Positions 62,394-64,000 of a DNA stretch of 64,000 nt are shown piece after piece. The notes under the pieces were generated by a model. The model saw nothing but the letters and a program-made list of their open reading frames with translations, did no database searches and was not told where the DNA came from. The stretch lies in the NCBI RefSeq assembly GCF_019219075.1, contig NZ_JAHUWJ010000015.1:1-64000 (forward strand), given 5' to 3'. Origin of the DNA: Chitinophaga sp. sic0106 (GTDB taxonomy: Bacteria > Bacteroidota > Bacteroidia > Chitinophagales > Chitinophagaceae). Each line of letters starts with the position of its first letter. Within the stretch, counting starts at the first letter, position 1. Position numbers and translations under genes: made by a program.

Positions 62394-63728
62394 ATGTCCA
62401 TGTCTTTTATTGTTGCCTGTGAAAGCGGCAAACGTAAAATTGCCGAAATCCTGCTGGCCAACAACGAAGTTGATGTTACCTATACAGACGAAAAGGGCCG
62501 CACTGCCCTGCATTACGCCGCACACCACGGCTACCTGGACCTCGTAAAGCTGCTCCTGGATGCAGGCGCCGCACTCGACTACGAAGACCATAACGGCGAA
62601 ACACCCTTTTATTTCGCCTGCCTGCAAAAACAAAAACAAACAGCCCTGCACCTGCTGGAAAGCGGCGCACGTACGGATATCAATGATTACAATGGTAATA
62701 GTCTCCTCCACCTCACTGCCCGCAGCGGTCAGAAAGAAGTGATGGAAGCCCTGCTCCGCAGCGGCAGCAATGCAGACGTTGCCAACAACGAAGCGGAAAC
62801 GCCACTACTCATTGCGGCCGCCTGGCGTAATAAGGACATTGTACAGCTACTGCTGGACAACGGTGCGGATGTAAACACCACCAACAAAGCGGGCGACAGC
62901 CCTCTGCTGGTGGCCGTGCGCGCCAAAAATCCGGTGATTGCCGCCCAGCTCATTGACCATTACGCGAACCTCAATCACACCAACCATGCCGGCGAATCCG
63001 CCCTCCTGATCGCCTGCTACGATACCAACCGCGCATTAACCAACCTGCTGGCAGATAAAGGCGCAGATGTGAATATTACTTCTAAAGACGGATTGTCGCC
63101 CATCTGGTACGCCTGCGCCAACAACCAGAAAGAAATTGTGAGCATGCTGCTGGGCAAAGGCATTGACGTGAATTTCAGTCAGCCCGTTTCCGATAACACC
63201 ACGGTGGTCAACAGCTACCTCGAATGGGTGGAAACAGCCAATAACTTCTCGCTCACCAGCACTTTTTCCTTTAACCACAGCTATTCCAACGGTGGCGAAA
63301 GTTTGCTGCATGTAGCCGCCAAAAACGGCCACCTCAGCATGGTGAAGCTGCTGCTCGAACAAGGCGCAAATATCAACATCCAGGATGAAGCCGGCAACAG
63401 TGCCCTGCACTACGCCGCATCGGCCGGAAAAAAAGATATCGTGAAATACCTGTTGGAACAGGGTGCGGACGTCAGCATCGTCAACAGCAAAGAGCAGAAA
63501 GCCATAGACTACGCTGCCATCAAAGGGTTTAATGAAACAGCTGCCCTGTTGTTGTCGTACAACTCCTCGCCGGCGAAAGCAGGCCCTGCTCCCGCTACTG
63601 CCGCTGAAGCCATCAATCCCATGGCCGATAAGAAAAAAGCGCTGCTGGATTTGAAAGAGCTGCTGGATGCAGGAATTTTATCGCAGGAGGAATTTGATGC
63701 AGAGAAAGCAAAGATCCTGAAAGGATAA
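62394..63728 (+). CDS. Ankyrin-repeat protein with C-terminal SHOCT domain
   Basis: 444 residues, about ten ankyrin repeats in tandem (EKGRTALHYAAHHGYLDLVKLLLDAGAALDYEDHNGETPFYFAC and so on). An interruption at about 260-290 (NFSQPVSDNTTVVNSYLEW) breaks the array. The last 35 residues are a SHOCT module (KKALLDLKELLDAGILSQEEFDAEKAKILKG), which often links to oligomerisation or nucleic acid binding. No signal peptide, so probably cytoplasmic. Cotranscribed with the ankyrin gene before it. The pair may form a scaffold. Confidence 0.9.
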   Translation: MSMSFIVACESGKRKIAEILLANNEVDVTYTDEKGRTALHYAAHHGYLDLVKLLLDAGAALDYEDHNGETPFYFACLQKQKQTALHLLESGARTDINDYNGNSLLHLTARSGQKEVMEALLRSGSNADVANNEAETPLLIAAAWRNKDIVQLLLDNGADVNTTNKAGDSPLLVAVRAKNPVIAAQLIDHYANLNHTNHAGESALLIACYDTNRALTNLLADKGADVNITSKDGLSPIWYACANNQKEIVSMLLGKGIDVNFSQPVSDNTTVVNSYLEWVETANNFSLTSTFSFNHSYSNGGESLLHVAAKNGHLSMVKLLLEQGANINIQDEAGNSALHYAASAGKKDIVKYLLEQGADVSIVNSKEQKAIDYAAIKGFNETAALLLSYNSSPAKAGPAPATAAEAINPMADKKKALLDLKELLDAGILSQEEFDAEKAKILKG

Positions 63729-63734
63729 CCCTAA

Positions 63735-63761
63735 GCCCCGGATGCCGTTGACATCCGGGGC
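63735..63761 (+). terminator. Terminator after the ankyrin operon
   Basis: Stem GCCCCGGATG (63735-63744) / CATCCGGGGC (63752-63761), followed by CGTTT. Confidence 0.75.
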
Positions 63762-63810
63762 CGTTTCCCCCCAAACGAACATTTACCATTTCCCGTTGGT
63801 TCTTTTCAGT

Positions 63811-64000
63811 ATGAAAAGAAACGTTAAAAACGACGCCTCTCACGCACCATCAAAAGCTATACTGGAACAGGAAAGGAAGGTATTGCTCGAACTTGGCAAT
63901 GACATCACCAAGATCCGGGAGAAAAATGACCTGATTACCCTGTTCAAAAAGCGTATCAAAGGCCTGTTTTACTTCACTCATACCATCATCACCCTCATTG
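63811..64000 (+). CDS. Regulatory protein with N-terminal GAF-like domain (partial, runs off the window)
   Basis: The first 63 codons of a gene cut by the window edge, from ATG 63811. It reads MKRNVKNDASHAPSKAILEQ, then ERKVLLELGNDITKIREKNDLITLFKKRIKGLF and YFTHTIITLI, the pattern that opens GAF domains in Bacteroidota sigma-54 activators and sensor kinases (LLELGNxI....DL). The output domain is out of view, so the precise kind of regulator cannot be told. Confidence 0.6.
   Translation, partial: MKRNVKNDASHAPSKAILEQERKVLLELGNDITKIREKNDLITLFKKRIKGLFYFTHTIITLI

Overview
The window comes from a member of the Bacteroidota, most likely a Chitinophaga-like member of the Chitinophagaceae. The evidence is type IX secretion (T9SS) C-terminal sorting domains on three large secreted proteins, a PorP/SprF-like protein encoded directly downstream of a giant SprB-repeat adhesin, many small lipoproteins, Bacteroidota-type promoter boxes (TTG, about 17-23 nt, TAnnTTTG), and LytTR and TPR-kinase regulators. 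No plasmid or phage backbone and no integrase is visible; it reads as chromosome with a few accessory patches.

Layout. 1-125 is the 3' end of a group II intron (domains V and VI). 441-4280 holds a LuxR-type regulator, an aldo/keto reductase, an old-yellow-enzyme reductase and two tiny lipoproteins. 4470-7634 is a secreted beta-helix protein with a T9SS sorting domain. 7709-7785 is tRNA-Pro(GGG), followed by an accessory patch of two orphan genes (7961-8949), a LamG/T9SS protein (9471-11489) and a membrane-embedded winged-helix regulator divergent from a small membrane protein (11605-13222). 13516-17890 is an operon-like block for an exported molybdenum hydroxylase (large subunit, 2Fe-2S subunit, diheme cytochrome c) with an AraC regulator. 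17914-19441 is an AbiE type IV toxin-antitoxin pair. 20552-24233 is a pair made of a LecA-like-lectin-tailed protein without a signal peptide and an exported c-type cytochrome. 24369-30776 is a family-39 glycosyltransferase and a 1608-residue exonuclease/RecQ/UvrD fusion.

30925-40476 is mostly housekeeping: a retropepsin-like protein, purK-purE, a 41-bp tandem repeat array, a DHFR-like reductase, a fatty acid desaturase, a secreted protein and a DUF3999/DUF2339 pair. 40635-48893 is a cell-surface module: PorP/SprF, SprB-like adhesin, LytTR response regulator and TPR histidine kinase. 48959-57067 holds a VOC protein, an AI-2E family transporter, a beta-propeller phosphoesterase, a cold-shock protein and a Na+/H+ antiporter. 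57413-60982 is an AT-rich accessory patch: a lipoprotein with a JAMM-like motif, a secreted partner, a membrane protein and a frameshifted discoidin-like gene remnant. 61199-63728 encodes two ankyrin-repeat proteins, and a GAF-type regulator begins at the right edge.

How they fit together. The best supported functional units are purK-purE, the molybdenum hydroxylase operon, the AbiE pair and the adhesin/PorP pair with its neighbouring two-component genes. The most promising places for something undescribed are the lectin-tailed protein plus cytochrome pair (20552-24233), the DnaQ-RecQ-UvrD fusion (25950-30776) and the JAMM-like lipoprotein pair (57413-59272). All calls are by reading motifs; no database search was run.
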